Source: Manihot esculenta
Lineage: Eukaryota; Streptophyta; Magnoliopsida; Malpighiales; Euphorbiaceae
Assembly: GCF_001659605.2 (NCBI RefSeq)
Contig: NC_035164.2
Span: forward strand, 5,435,379-5,499,378
Direction: 5' to 3'
DNA length: 64,000 nucleotides
Shown here: positions 48,660-59,460 of the stretch, piece by piece
How the letters are laid out: each line of letters begins with the position of its first letter
How positions within the stretch are numbered: the stretch's first letter is position 1
Translations under genes and position numbers: made by a program
Notes under the pieces: model-generated
Seen by the model: the letters and a program-made list of their open reading frames with translations, nothing else
What the model was told of the DNA's origin: nothing
Databases searched by the model: none

Positions 48660-50742
48660 TATAGCAACTTACAAAAATCTTTAAAACTACTTTGTTTTGC
48701 TAGAATTATGATACTATTTTCTTAAAGAAAATATTATTTGCATCAAATTATTAATATATTATTATTTTATACTTAATATATTATCATTTAATTTTAATTT
48801 AAATTATATAAAGCTATTATACATATTAATTAAACAAATCTAAACAACTTGATTTTGTATATATTTATAATTAAAATTAAAATAAAAATATTATATATAG
48901 AATGAAAATTCAGTTTAATTTTTTATTTATTTCAGTTTGATTTGATTTTTAATTTTAAATTTTTTAATTATTTTGATTTGATTCGATTTTGATAAAAAAA
49001 ATAAAATAATAAACCGATTAGTAATAATAATATTGAGAGATTAGATCATATTAAGATTAAAATATTTTAATTAAATTTTAAAATATTAAAAATAAAGTGT
49101 AAAAGATAAAAATTTTATTAAAAATTTAAATCGATCAAATTAAACCGAATCAAACTGAATCAGATCGATTCAATTTCTGATTAAAATTAATTCGATTCGA
49201 TTTTTATAAATACTAAAATTTTAGTTTATTCAGTTCGATTTGATTTTGAACATATATAATTAATTAAATTATATAATTAAAAATCTTTAACGGCTAATTA
49301 TATTAATTATATAATTATAAATAATAATAATAATAAACTATATTATTAGCTAAATATACATGTGGTTTTATAATTTTAGCTAATTTTTTTATAATTTTAA
49401 CTGATGAAAAGGAAATAAAATATATTAATATGGTTGCTCGATTAATAGGGAAAATAATTATTTTTTATTTATGAAACCTATATTACCATTATCAAAGCTA
49501 AATCATATATTTTAGTTAATTCTTTATATAATTTATCATTTTATTTTATTTTTTAATTTTATTAAAATTGTTAGCTTCACCTGAATCAAACCATATTTAT
49601 ATAATAATTTATCAAAAAAAATTTAGCGAAATGATTAAAATTATATATTATAAAAATTGGTATCAAGTCTTGATTGGCAATTTTTTAACAAATTAAGAAC
49701 AGCTGGATACCTAATGAGAAAATAAAAATTATTTTTTGAATAAAATAATTTATAATAGGAAATTTATTTATAATATTGTTTATTATGTTAATTATAATAA
49801 GAATTTATTTTAAAAAATGAAATAAAATATTAATTTTATTGAATAGAGTAATAAAATATTAATTTAATTAGTAAATCCGTAAATAAAAGGGATGAAATTT
49901 TTAAATTGGACTATAATTGACATGGTTTAGATTTTTTATTATCAGACACATGGGCAACCATATATTAAATAATACCAAAGCCACGTGAGTAACATGTCAG
50001 CAATTTTAATTTTAAATGGCTAAAATTAATACAAACCTTTATAGGGAGAAGATGGATATAAAATTGTCTTTCTTTCAGCTTTTATTACAACACATGGAGA
50101 AAGAGTTGAAGAAGAGTGAGATGAGTTGAATAACTTATTTAAGAACATTTGTTATGGAAAAGAAGACTTGTATAATTTCTTTTCTTTCTTCCCAATTTTG
50201 TTGCTCTTTATATAAGACTAGGATGGTAACAGATTGATATTTTTAGATATTCGATTCGATTGAATTTTATTAGGACGAATTTAAATAATTATATTTTAAA
50301 TATTTAAATTTAAAAATTAATATTCATTATGTGTTCGGATCGGATTGGAATTTTATATGTAGGAAATTCAGTATCTGAATCCATTTATATAAATAATTAA
50401 TTTAATATAAAAAATTAAAATTTAAATATTTTTTAGAAATATTAAATTTTTTAAATAAAAATTATTAAAGCAAATATTTTTTATATAAATTATTAATTAA
50501 AATATATAAAATTAAATGAATTAGAATTTTATTCAAATAATAATAATCAGATTTGAAATGAATTCGAATAGTTTAAATTAATTTTTAATTAAATTACAAT
50601 ATTACTGCGTCTAATTTTCACTATTATTACATTCCTTTACAAGACATGTTCAACTTCTTTATTCAATCACAAAAATCAGTTTTCTCTTTCTAAGAAATTG
50701 TTAGCTTTAGCACATATCTAGACAGAAAATCAGGAAGAAAAA
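48660..50742. repeat. AT-rich stretch between copia LTR and desaturase; CGGTTCGATT-type repeats
   Basis: It holds two AT-rich repeat copies (about 48880-49260 and 50225-50580). A TATATAAG word near 50210 and pyrimidine-rich sequence before 50743 could belong to the desaturase promoter and leader. No other gene is visible. Confidence 0.5.
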
Positions 50743-51879
50743 ATGATTCTAAATCTCCACCCATTAGCCTTCTCAACCCAAAATGCTAAGTCCTGCAAAA
50801 TCTGGATGGCCACTACTGCTGCAAGAGAGAAGGTGCATGTTCAAGTCACTCATTCTCTGCCACCTCAAAAGATTGAGATTTTCAAATCCTTGGAGGGTTG
50901 GGCTGAGAAGAACTTGTTGAACCTTCTAAAGCCTGTTGAGAAATGTTGGCAGCCGCAGGATTTTCTGCCGGAACCTGACTCTGAAGGCTTCTACGATCAG
51001 ATTAAGGAGCTAAGGGAAAGAACTCAGGAACTTTCTGATGAATATTTTGTTGTTTTAGTTGGAGATATGATCACAGAAGAAGCAGTCCCAACATACCCAT
51101 CAATACTTAACTCCCTGGATGGAATTCAAGATAAGACTGGTGCATCTCTCTCTCCTTGGGCAATTTGGACTCGGGCATGGACTGCTGAAGAGAATAGACA
51201 TGGAGATCTTCTCAACAAGTATCTTTATCTCTCTGGACGTGTAGACATGAGAAAAATCCTGTAGTGTTCTCGTAAGTGGATCATTTCCAAATAAAACATT
51301 CTTAACTTGTATTTATGTTCTCTGATTGATGAGAAGACAATTCAGTATCTCATAGGCTGTGGAATGGATTCTAAATTTGAGAGCAACCCATACTTTGGAT
51401 TCATTTACACTTCGTTCCAGGAGAGAGCTACATTTATCTCCCATGGAAACACAGCAAAACTAGCTAAAGAACTGGGAGATATTAAACTGGCACAGATTTG
51501 TGGAACCATAGCTGCAGATGAGAAACGCCATGAAACTGCATATGTTAAGATTGTAGAGAAGCTATTTGAGATCGATCCAGACACTACTATCTTGGCATTT
51601 GCTAACATGATGAGGAAAAAAGTATCAATGCCAGCTGAGTTGATGTACGATGGCGAGGACTACAACCTTTTCAACCACTACTCAGCTGTTGCTCAGCGTC
51701 TTGGAGTCTACACTGCTAAAGATTATGCTGATATTTTGGAATTCCTTGTGAGAAGATGGAAAGTTGACAAGCTGACAGATCTTTCTGGGGAGGGACGTAG
51801 AGCTCAAGATTTTGTCTGTGGATTAGCTCCAAGGTTTAGAAAGTTGGTGGACAGAGCTCAAGAAAGGGCAAAGAGGGTT
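50743..51879 (+). pseudogene. SAD: Plastid stearoyl-acyl-ACP desaturase, C-terminally truncated by rearrangement
   Basis: The soluble plastid diiron enzyme introduces the delta-9 double bond into stearoyl-ACP, using ferredoxin and O2. The start [24 protein letters not shown] resembles a short transit peptide; the mature region starts near [20 protein letters not shown]. The diiron ligands are visible: [14 protein letters not shown] (E150, H153) and DEKRHE. Exon 1 covers 50743-51258 (through VDMRKI) and exon 2 begins at 51331 (EKTIQYLIG). The 72 bp between them must be removed to keep frame, but their edges are not GT-AG, a possible defect. The body stops at RAKRV because TAA 51880-51882 comes from copia sequence. 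The last ten codons lie at 46937-46969. It may be a pseudogene or a truncated but expressed form. Confidence 0.9.
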
Positions 51880-54800
51880 TAACAATTCCTGACTTCGACC
51901 GAGTAATCATAGTATGTGAAGAAGGTAAATTCAAAGCATGTTCATCAAACATAGTATCATCAAGAGAAGCAGAATTACCTGGTGCAGTTAATGATAATTT
52001 TTCAAATTGAGAAACGAGAGACTCACTTACTGAACAGTCCAATGAATGTGTCTTTGTGGGCTGCTCTGGAAGGTCATTGTCCAATGAATGTGTCTCTGTG
52101 GGCTGCTCTGGAAGGTCATTCGAGACAAACAATTGCTGGTCTGGTATTGTTGAACATTGTTGCACCTGGTCTGCAATCCGAAGCTCCTCTGGACCTTGAT
52201 AGGAACTTTGTGCAGGAGCAGACGAATCTGCCACCACCACCACTTGGTTTAAAACTGACGAACTAGTCTCCGGAACATCCGTTGGCACTGGAACAGTAAC
52301 ATGTGACAGAACTGGGGACTGAACAGCAGTGAAATCAGCTGCTGTTTGCTGCAGAACTGAGGATGTAGATGAGGGCTGCAACACCACCGCAGAAGGCACA
52401 ACTGCGGCAGGCTGTTGGACCTGTGTGGCTTCACCTTCAGACGGCAGAATACTTGTGTTATGAGCATGAGAAGAGTCTGGCGAGGTAGCAATCTCAGAAG
52501 GCACACTCCCCTGTAAAGAAGGAAAAACAGTCTCATTTTGATTACTTTCATCAAAGTCGGTACATAAACTAGAAGAAGCAGGCAACCACGAATTCATAAC
52601 TTGAAGAGCAAAAGATGGATCAGCAGAAGTAGATTTGAAAGGAAAAACAGCCTCATCAAAAGACACATGACGACTTATAATAAATTTCTTAGTTCTAGGA
52701 TTAAAACATTTATACCCTTTGTGTTTCTCACTATAACCAACAAAAACACATAAGCAAGACTTTGGATCAAACTTATGTGCCTTAGAGTCCCAAATGTACG
52801 GAAAACATTTGGAACCAAAGACACGCAACGAACTGTAATCAAAATGAAAACCATGAAGCATATAAAAAGGAGTCTCATTTCCTAAAACAGTAGTAGGTAA
52901 TCTATTTAAAAGAAAGACAGCTGTTTGAAATGCTTCAACCCACATATATAAAGGTACATGACTATGGTACATCATAGTTAATCCTAATTCACGAATTACT
53001 CTATGTCGCCGTTCAACGGCACCTATTTGCTCAGGAGTATATGAACAAGAAATGTGATGCTTAATACCATGTGTGAGAAAAATGAGAAGACAAAGCATTA
53101 TTAACGAACTCACCTCCTCCATCTGAATGAAAAACTTTAATTTGTTTTCCGTATTGACGCAATATAAATTGTTCAAATGCCAAGTAAGTAGCAAAGAAAT
53201 TAGATTTCCGTTTTAGAGGAATAATCCAGGTATATTTTGAGAAATCATCAACAAAACAAGCATAGAACTTAAACTTAGCAAAAGAAATAACAGGCGCTGG
53301 TCCCCACAAATCGCAATGAATTTTATCAAAAACAGAAGAACTAGTATGTTCAGAAGCACTAAAAGGCATTTTACTTAATTTGCCTAACTGACAGCTATCA
53401 CACAAAAACTTAGAACACAAAGAACCTGTTACATTAACTAGATTTTTATTGAATAAAACAGAAATAGCCAAAGCTTGTGGGTGTCCTAATCTCTGATGCC
53501 AAAGCTCAGCAGTACCAGCCTTAAACCGATTCGAGAAGTAGGCCTCAGGAATTCCAGATAATATATACAGATTACGCCTCCTTGGCCCTTTCAGAAGTAC
53601 CTGCCTTGTTTCCCGATCCTTAACACAAACAGAAATATTAGAGAACTCACAGTTTACTGGATACTCATCAGTTAGTTGACTAATTGACAACAGGTTTTGT
53701 TTTAAATCAGGTACAGACAACACATTAGAAAGAGGCAGATTATACTTTTGTTTCAAAAAAGATGTACCAATACCATCAATTGGCAAGAACGCACCATTTT
53801 CGATTGTGATAGAATCAGACCCAAGATAACTACTAATATTTTTTAACAAATGTTTGTTACCTGTCATGTGATTGGACGCACCTGAATCAGCTACCCAGTC
53901 GGCATCGTGAACTCCATTGTCGAGTGTGAGAGCTGCAAGAGCTTGTGGAGGGCTTTCACGTTGTCCTTTAGAAACCCACCAGCAAATTTTAGCAATATGT
54001 CCTTCTCTGCCACAGTATTGACAAATTTCATCCCTATAAAGTTCCTGTTTAGCCGGTGTCATTCGCCTCTGGCCTGGTGGTGGTGGACGGCGTTGGGCAG
54101 AATACCCCCCCTTTGTTCTGATTCTGACCTCGGGTCTGCTGGGCTTGAAATCCTCGTCCTTGCGAATCGAAACTGGAGCGTCGATCTGAGCTGGGATTTG
54201 TGTGTTTCTGTTGATTCCCATAGAAAGCTACATGTGACGCGATCTGTTCCAGCGAAGTATTGGTCTGACTTATGAACCAATTCTGCCGTTGATCATGATT
54301 TTTCAATTGTGACACTAACTCATTATAGTTAGGTCGTGGTGGCTTGAGCATAGTAGTGGTGAAGGTCTCGTATTGTGGACCTAAGCTAGTGAGAAGACAT
54401 AAGACTTTCTCACCATCGGGCACTTTTTTACCAATTGCAGTCAAATTGTCGCAAATCTCTTTAAACAAGCGTAAGTGATCTGTTATAGAGTTGTTGTCGT
54501 CTTTTCGAAAATACGTTAACTGTTGTCGAAGGGTAAACTCTCTCTTTTGTGAGTCTTGAGCATAGGCTTCTTTCAAAGCGCTCCACACATCTCTCACAGT
54601 TTCTAATCCGATGACAAGTCCCAGAGATTCTTCACTGAGAGTCCCGTAGATCCACCCTCGAAGCAATCGATCGGACTTTTGCCAAGTTTTAAAAGCATCT
54701 GACTGTTGTGGTTGATAATTTTCTGGAACTGGATTTGGAGAAGGTTCGAACTTCTGATCTTCTGGAAAATCCCTCACAAGGTGATCGGATAATTCCTGAC

Positions 54801-54900
54801 TCTCAGCTAAACTCAGGACCTGTTCTCTCCAAAGTGGGTAATTTGTCTGTTTAAGTTTTAGAGTTACGAAATTAGCTACATTCAAAGTAGGAGAAGCCAT
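51880..54900 (-). pseudogene. 5' half of a Ty1/copia element: gag, protease, integrase
   Basis: Gag starts at 54900 (MASPTLNVANFVTLKL), just after the primer site. The CCHC knuckle is CQYCGREGHIAKIC and the protease site is DWVADSGASNHMTG. GAG-pre-integrase has LWHQRLGHP; the integrase shows FVDDFSKYTW, FHSDGGGEF and the Glu in QIGAVERRHR. Then comes a Ser/Gln/Pro-rich linker ending in [12 protein letters not shown]. Frameshifts occur at a run of seven C (plus strand, near 54104) and near 53070. The frame runs out of copia into antisense desaturase at 51879. The missing RT/RNase H half is at 46974-48388 in the opposite orientation. Confidence 0.92.
52039..52122 (-). repeat. 42-bp tandem duplication in the copia linker
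   Basis: Two adjacent 42-bp units differ at a few bases and encode repeated NDLPEQPT(E/K)THSLD on the minus strand, in frame. Confidence 0.92.
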
Positions 54901-54917
54901 GGGAGCGGACAGAACCT

Positions 54918-54929
54918 GCTCTGATACCA
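54918..54929 (-). promoter_or_regulatory. Primer-binding site of the split copia element
   Basis: The reverse complement reads TGGTATCAGAGC, one base inside the LTR end at 54931. Confidence 0.92.
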
Positions 54930-54930
54930 A

Positions 54931-55168
54931 GCAAGAAATTATGAAGAAGTGAATAATATAATATTGAATGTAGCTCCAATAATCCAATGAGCTATAATAC
55001 ACTGCTTTAAATAAAAAAATAATAACAACTGCTGTAGCAACTAAATAGGAGAAAGCGAAGAAAGTGGAGAAAATGACTGAGCTATTTCAGGTAATTAAAC
55101 CCATTACCCGTGGGATCCTAACCACTAAGACTTATTCAAACTAAACATATTTACAATAATATACCTTA
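54931..55168 (-). mobile_element. 5' LTR of the split copia element
   Basis: Its reverse complement matches 48422-48659 over 238 bp. In an unrearranged element both LTRs point the same way; here they are inverted relative to each other with the desaturase body between them. Confidence 0.9.
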
Positions 55169-56372
55169 GTTTATACTGAAATTTGTTTAACTGATATTTT
55201 GTAAATATTTTTATTTGGGTCGGCTCGATTCGTTGTTTTAAAATTAAATTAAATTGAATAAATTAAAAGTTAAAATTTTAATATTTATAAAAATTTAATT
55301 CAATTAATTTTGATCAGAAATCAAATCGAATCGAATTACTCTAGATTCAATTTGATTTGATCAATTTAAATTTTTAATAAACTTTTTATTTTTTTTATTT
55401 TATAATTATGATATAATTACTGTGTTATTAAAAAAATTATTATCACTAATCGGTTCGATTCAATTTTTTTAATTTTTTTATTAAAATCAAATCAAATCTA
55501 AATAACTTAAATTTTTAAAATTAAAAATTAAATCGAATCGAAATGATTAAAAAATCAAACTGAAATTTTAAATTAATTCAATTATATTAATTTTTTTAAT
55601 TCTGTTCACAGTTCAATTCAAAATCGAACCGAATTGAATAAATTGAAAATCAAAATTTTACTATTTATAAAAATCAAACCAAACTGATTTTAATCAAAAA
55701 TCAAACTGATCTAATTTGATTCGATTTGATCAATTTAAATTTTTAATAAATTTTTTATTTTGTATACTTTACTTTTAATATTTTAAAATTTAATTAAAAT
55801 ATTCAAATTTTAATATAATATAATATATATATTATTAAAAATAATATACTATTATCGATTTAATTTTTATTTTTTTCTAATTACAATCGAATTAAATTAA
55901 AATAATTAAAAATTTTTAAATTAAAAATCAAATCGAATCAAAATAAATAAAAAATCAAATCGAATTTATAAATTAATTTAATTTAATTATTTTTTTTATT
56001 TGAATCGATATCATACTTATAATTAGATTATCCTATTAGATGAAATTGGATATATTTAATCTTGAATCTGTATTGACATATCAACACGCCTTTGATAAGT
56101 TAGAGATATTAACTTAAGTTGAATTTGCAAATGATTTGCCTAGTAGATAAGTAATGACTGATTTAATGAGTTCAAGAGCTAGAAACTAATAGTTAATTTT
56201 TCTTGTAATTATAATATTAAAAAATAATAAATAAATAAATTACAACAACGTGCGGGTTATTTTACTTGTATAACAGCTATGATGTAGACGGCAAAAGATA
56301 TCTGTATGTATATAATCGGCATTAAATTGAATATTTTAGAAAAATACAACTGAAAATAAAAGAAAAAAATTC
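55169..56372. repeat. AT-rich repeats, several CGGTTCGATT-type copies
   Basis: At least two overlapping or tandem copies of the AT-rich family occupy about 55195-56030. Positions 56030-56372 hold the 3' flank of the minus-strand gene. Confidence 0.5.
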
Positions 56373-56888
56373 TTAACCAGACAAACCAAGATAAACGGAA
56401 ATCGCTACCCCAATCGCATAAACTCCAATCGCCGCTCCGATCAAATCAGTCCCGGACCTCGTTACCGCTCCAATCCCAACTATCCCGGCCGCTCCAATTG
56501 GAACTCGGGTTATAATCGCCTTGCCGGCATTGCCCACGACGGCCTCCGCGTACAGCACAAGCGCCCACTCCTTAAATTGTGCCGGCCCCAGAATCAACTC
56601 CTCTTCACTCTTTTTGTTCTGTTGACGAGCGACGACCCGGAGAGCCGAGTCGATTTGGGTCCGAGTTGGAGGAGAAGGTACCCACTTGATGATCAGACGG
56701 GGTTCACGAGTGGTGGAGACGGCGGCATAGATTTGATCGGAGGCTGTGGGGAGTTGGTATGGCAGGGCGCCTGGGAAAGCGTGCTGAGTTAGAGAGAGGC
56801 AGTGGGTGTAGGCTGAGTGACAGGCAGAGTCGAACTCAGGCGAGTTGGCGAGTGTCCTTTTGACTCGTTTAGAAGCTGATATGCCCAT
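56373..56888 (-). CDS. Conserved plant protein of unknown function, 171 aa
   Basis: A single uninterrupted frame without introns. The start MGISASKRVKRTL fits an N-myristoylation signal (Gly2, Ser6), suggesting membrane attachment after Met removal. The middle has ACHSAYTHCLSLTQHAFPG and KWVPSPPTRTQIDSAL. The C-terminal third is Gly/Ala/Ile-rich and hydrophobic (IGAAGIVGIGAVTRSG and GAAIGVYAIGVAISVYLGLSG), likely one or two membrane-associated helices. I recall similar proteins in other dicots without an assigned function. GC is clearly higher than the surroundings, as for a real plant gene. It is the only intact non-transposon gene in the window. The promoter should lie right of 56889; a TATATTC-like word is near 56941. 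Confidence 0.85.
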   Translation of the reverse strand: MGISASKRVKRTLANSPEFDSACHSAYTHCLSLTQHAFPGALPYQLPTASDQIYAAVSTTREPRLIIKWVPSPPTRTQIDSALRVVARQQNKKSEEELILGPAQFKEWALVLYAEAVVGNAGKAIITRVPIGAAGIVGIGAVTRSGTDLIGAAIGVYAIGVAISVYLGLSG

Positions 56889-57393
56889 TGTGTTTCCTCC
56901 TTTTAGTCTGTTACTCTTTGTCCCTCAGACTCGATTGTCATATATTCTTGCTTCTTGTTTTACACTTAGCCTGTGGATGGTGCGCACGTGATTAACGAAA
57001 TGCCACGTAATGTTAAATTGGAAATTACTCTTTTGACCTTTTACTTCCTAAGGTGTATCTACATTCCACCACCATATTCATCCTTAATTTATTCTTTAAA
57101 TTTAAAGATAATTTATTATTTAATTTTTATAATATAAAAAAATTATTAATAAATTTTTTATTAATTTTAAATATTAAATATTTTATTATTTATTTTTTAT
57201 AACATAAAAAAATATTAATTCATTTCTTAATTTTATAAATAAATAAATAAATTAATTCTTTAAATGAGGATATTTTGAATTTCTCCAAATACACAATTAA
57301 AATCTTAAAAAAGACTATTAATAGTGGGTTTAACTTTGTAGTTAAATGACATAAAAATATTATGAGCAGTATTCGGTTCAAATCGAAAAAATT
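56889..57393. other. Upstream region of the conserved gene; otherwise AT-rich
   Basis: It holds the presumed promoter of the minus-strand gene in its first 100 bp (pyrimidine-rich, CACGTG-like CGCACGTGATT near 56983). The rest is low-complexity A/T sequence. Confidence 0.45.
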
Positions 57394-57953
57394 GATCGAA
57401 CCGAATCGATTTAAAAATTTAATTCGGTTTTTTATACATTTTAGTTCGGTTCGATTTTTAATTTCAGAAATTTCGGTTATTTTAGTTTGGTTCGATTTTA
57501 ATAAAAAAAACTGAAAAAATCGAACCGAATCAATTACTGATAATAATATATTTTTTTAATAATATAGGGAAATTAAATCATAATAAAATTAAAATATTTT
57601 TGTTGTCCCTTGACGCAACCCAAGAGGGGTGAATTGGGTTTATAAAAAATTTAAAGGAAAAAGCACAAATTAGATCGAACCGAATCGATTTAAAAATTTG
57701 ATTCGATTTTTTATACATTTTAGTTCGGTTCGATTTTTAATTTCAGGAATTTCGGTTATTTTGGTTTGGTTCGATTTTAATCAAAAAAAAACTGAACAAA
57801 TCGAACCGAACCAATTAGTGATATAATATATTTTTTTAATAATATAGAGAAATTAAATCATAATAAAATTAAAATATTTTTGTTGTCCCTTGACGCAACC
57901 CAAGAGGGGGTGAATTGGGTTTATAAAAAATTTAAAGGAAAAAGCACAAATTA
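57394..57953. repeat. 280-bp tandem duplication spanning LTR end and flank
   Basis: Two units (57394-57672 and 57673-57953) each contain the AT-rich CGGTTCGATT repeat followed by TGTTGTCCCTTGACGCAACC and AAAGCACAAATTAGA, the outer end of the SIRE-like LTR. They differ at few positions. Confidence 0.9.
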
Positions 57954-59441
57954 GAAGGCAATAAAGAAGAAGATAATCAACACAAGAATTTATAGAGGTT
58001 CAGCTATCCCAAGCCTACGTCCTCTCCTCAAGGTCCACCTTGAGAGTTCAACTCCACTATCAACTCTTCTTTGGGTGAAGAATAAAACCCTTACAATCTT
58101 AGAGCAAGTCTTTGCTCTTTACAAATCTCTTTTTCACTCAAGAGCAATTCTTTGCTCAATGCCACACTCACAACAACAGAATCTCTCAACAACAGAATCT
58201 CTCAACAACCTTTACTCACTTTGAAAAGCCAACCAATTACAACTCAAAATAAGCTTTCAAGAAATCAATACTTTGGCTCAAGGTTTTGAGAGAGAGAGAA
58301 TGAAAAATGCTGTGATCTCAATAAATATTTGCTTAGATGGTTGTTGTAACCTCTTCACATCAAAAACTCATTGTATTTATAGTTCAGTCATAAATATGGC
58401 CGTTGGGGATGCATTAAATGCAAATAGAGCCGTTCATGTTCAGAAATAACGGTTATATCGTTCTCAGAAAAAATTCAGGTTCGGCGGCCTAAGCTAAAGT
58501 TCGGCGGCCGAACCTCTTGAGGTGAAGAACATCATACTTTGAAAAAGGACTTTCGGCGGCCTAAAGTCCACGTTCGGCGGCCGAACATGTGGGACTTTCG
58601 TCTCTGTCCCTCTCTTTCGGAAGCTGAACTTTAGGCTTCGGAGGCTGACTTAAAAGCACACTTTCGGCGGCCGAAAGTAATGTTCGGCGGCCGAACATAG
58701 GTGACTTTAGCCTCTGTCCTTCACTTTCGGAAGCCAAACATTTTGCTTAGGGAGCAAACCACCTTCGGCGGCCGAAAGCCAATGTTCGGCGGCCGAACAT
58801 ACAGGACTTTCGTCTCTGTTCCTCACTTTCGGAAGCCGAAGGATGCACTTAAGGGGGCAAGCTGAAAACACACTTTCGGCGGCCGAAAGTCAATGTTCGG
58901 CAGCCGAACATGTGAGACTTTCGTCTCTGTCCCTGACTTTCGGAAGCCGAAGGTTGGCTTTAGGGGGCAAAAAATATTTCATTAAATTCTTTGAAAAATC
59001 ATAACTTAGGCTATAAAAATCCATTTTTCAATCCGTTTGAATTTTTGTAACCCATATTTTTAGATCTTTGATTTTGATAAAAAATAATTCCAAAATCATT
59101 ACTTTTGGAAAATATCATTTTAGTCCCTAAAAGACAATTTCTTAAAATTTTGCCATATCTAAAAAAAACTTTTAGAGATGAAAGCAACCTTGAGCCATCA
59201 CAATTAATTAATTGAAATTCAAAATGAATAGAATTAAACAAAGTATAAATAAAAATACTTTCTTATCCCTTTCTTGTGGTATGCTTCCAAACTAGGCACT
59301 TTTCTCTTTTGAGATAGAAGCAATTTCATTCTTGTTGGTAAGGGACCTACAAGCTCAACACAAACACCTTTGAAGATAATTAGTAGCATACCAATTGTTT
59401 ATTAATCATCAAAACAAGGATTAGAACATTTAGGTTCAACA
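57881..59441 (-). mobile_element. 3' LTR of a SIRE/Maximus-type copia element
   Basis: On the minus strand the LTR starts TGTTGAACC directly after a GGGGGAGAT polypurine tract and ends GGGACAACA, giving TGTTG...CAACA (1561 bp). This PPT/LTR junction is characteristic of SIRE/Maximus copia elements. The LTR holds an AT-rich 5' part, a CTACGTCC block near 58014 and, at 58478-58965, an array of CpG-rich palindromes also found in the gypsy LTRs. Confidence 0.85.
58478..58965. repeat. CpG-rich array of TTCGGCGGCCGAA motifs in the SIRE-like LTR
   Basis: About four tandem units of roughly 105-115 bp combine TTCGGCGGCCGAA(A/C), GACTTTCGTCTCTGTC, TTCGGAAGCCGAA and a TTAGGGGGCAA tail. The same 16-mer GACTTTCGTCTCTGTC is in the gypsy LTR at 17962-17977. 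Confidence 0.92.
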
Positions 59442-59460
59442 ATCTCCCCCTTTTTGATGA
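59442..59460 (-). promoter_or_regulatory. Polypurine tract of the SIRE-like element
   Basis: The reverse complement of this interval reads as a purine run ending AAAAAGGGGGAGAT, next to the LTR start TGTTGAACC. Confidence 0.85.

Noticed and set aside
54931..55168. A 5-bp target duplication for the split copia element
   Set aside because: Bases next to the outer LTR ends (TATAG-like and ATAAAC-like) are similar but not identical, and one LTR may be trimmed.
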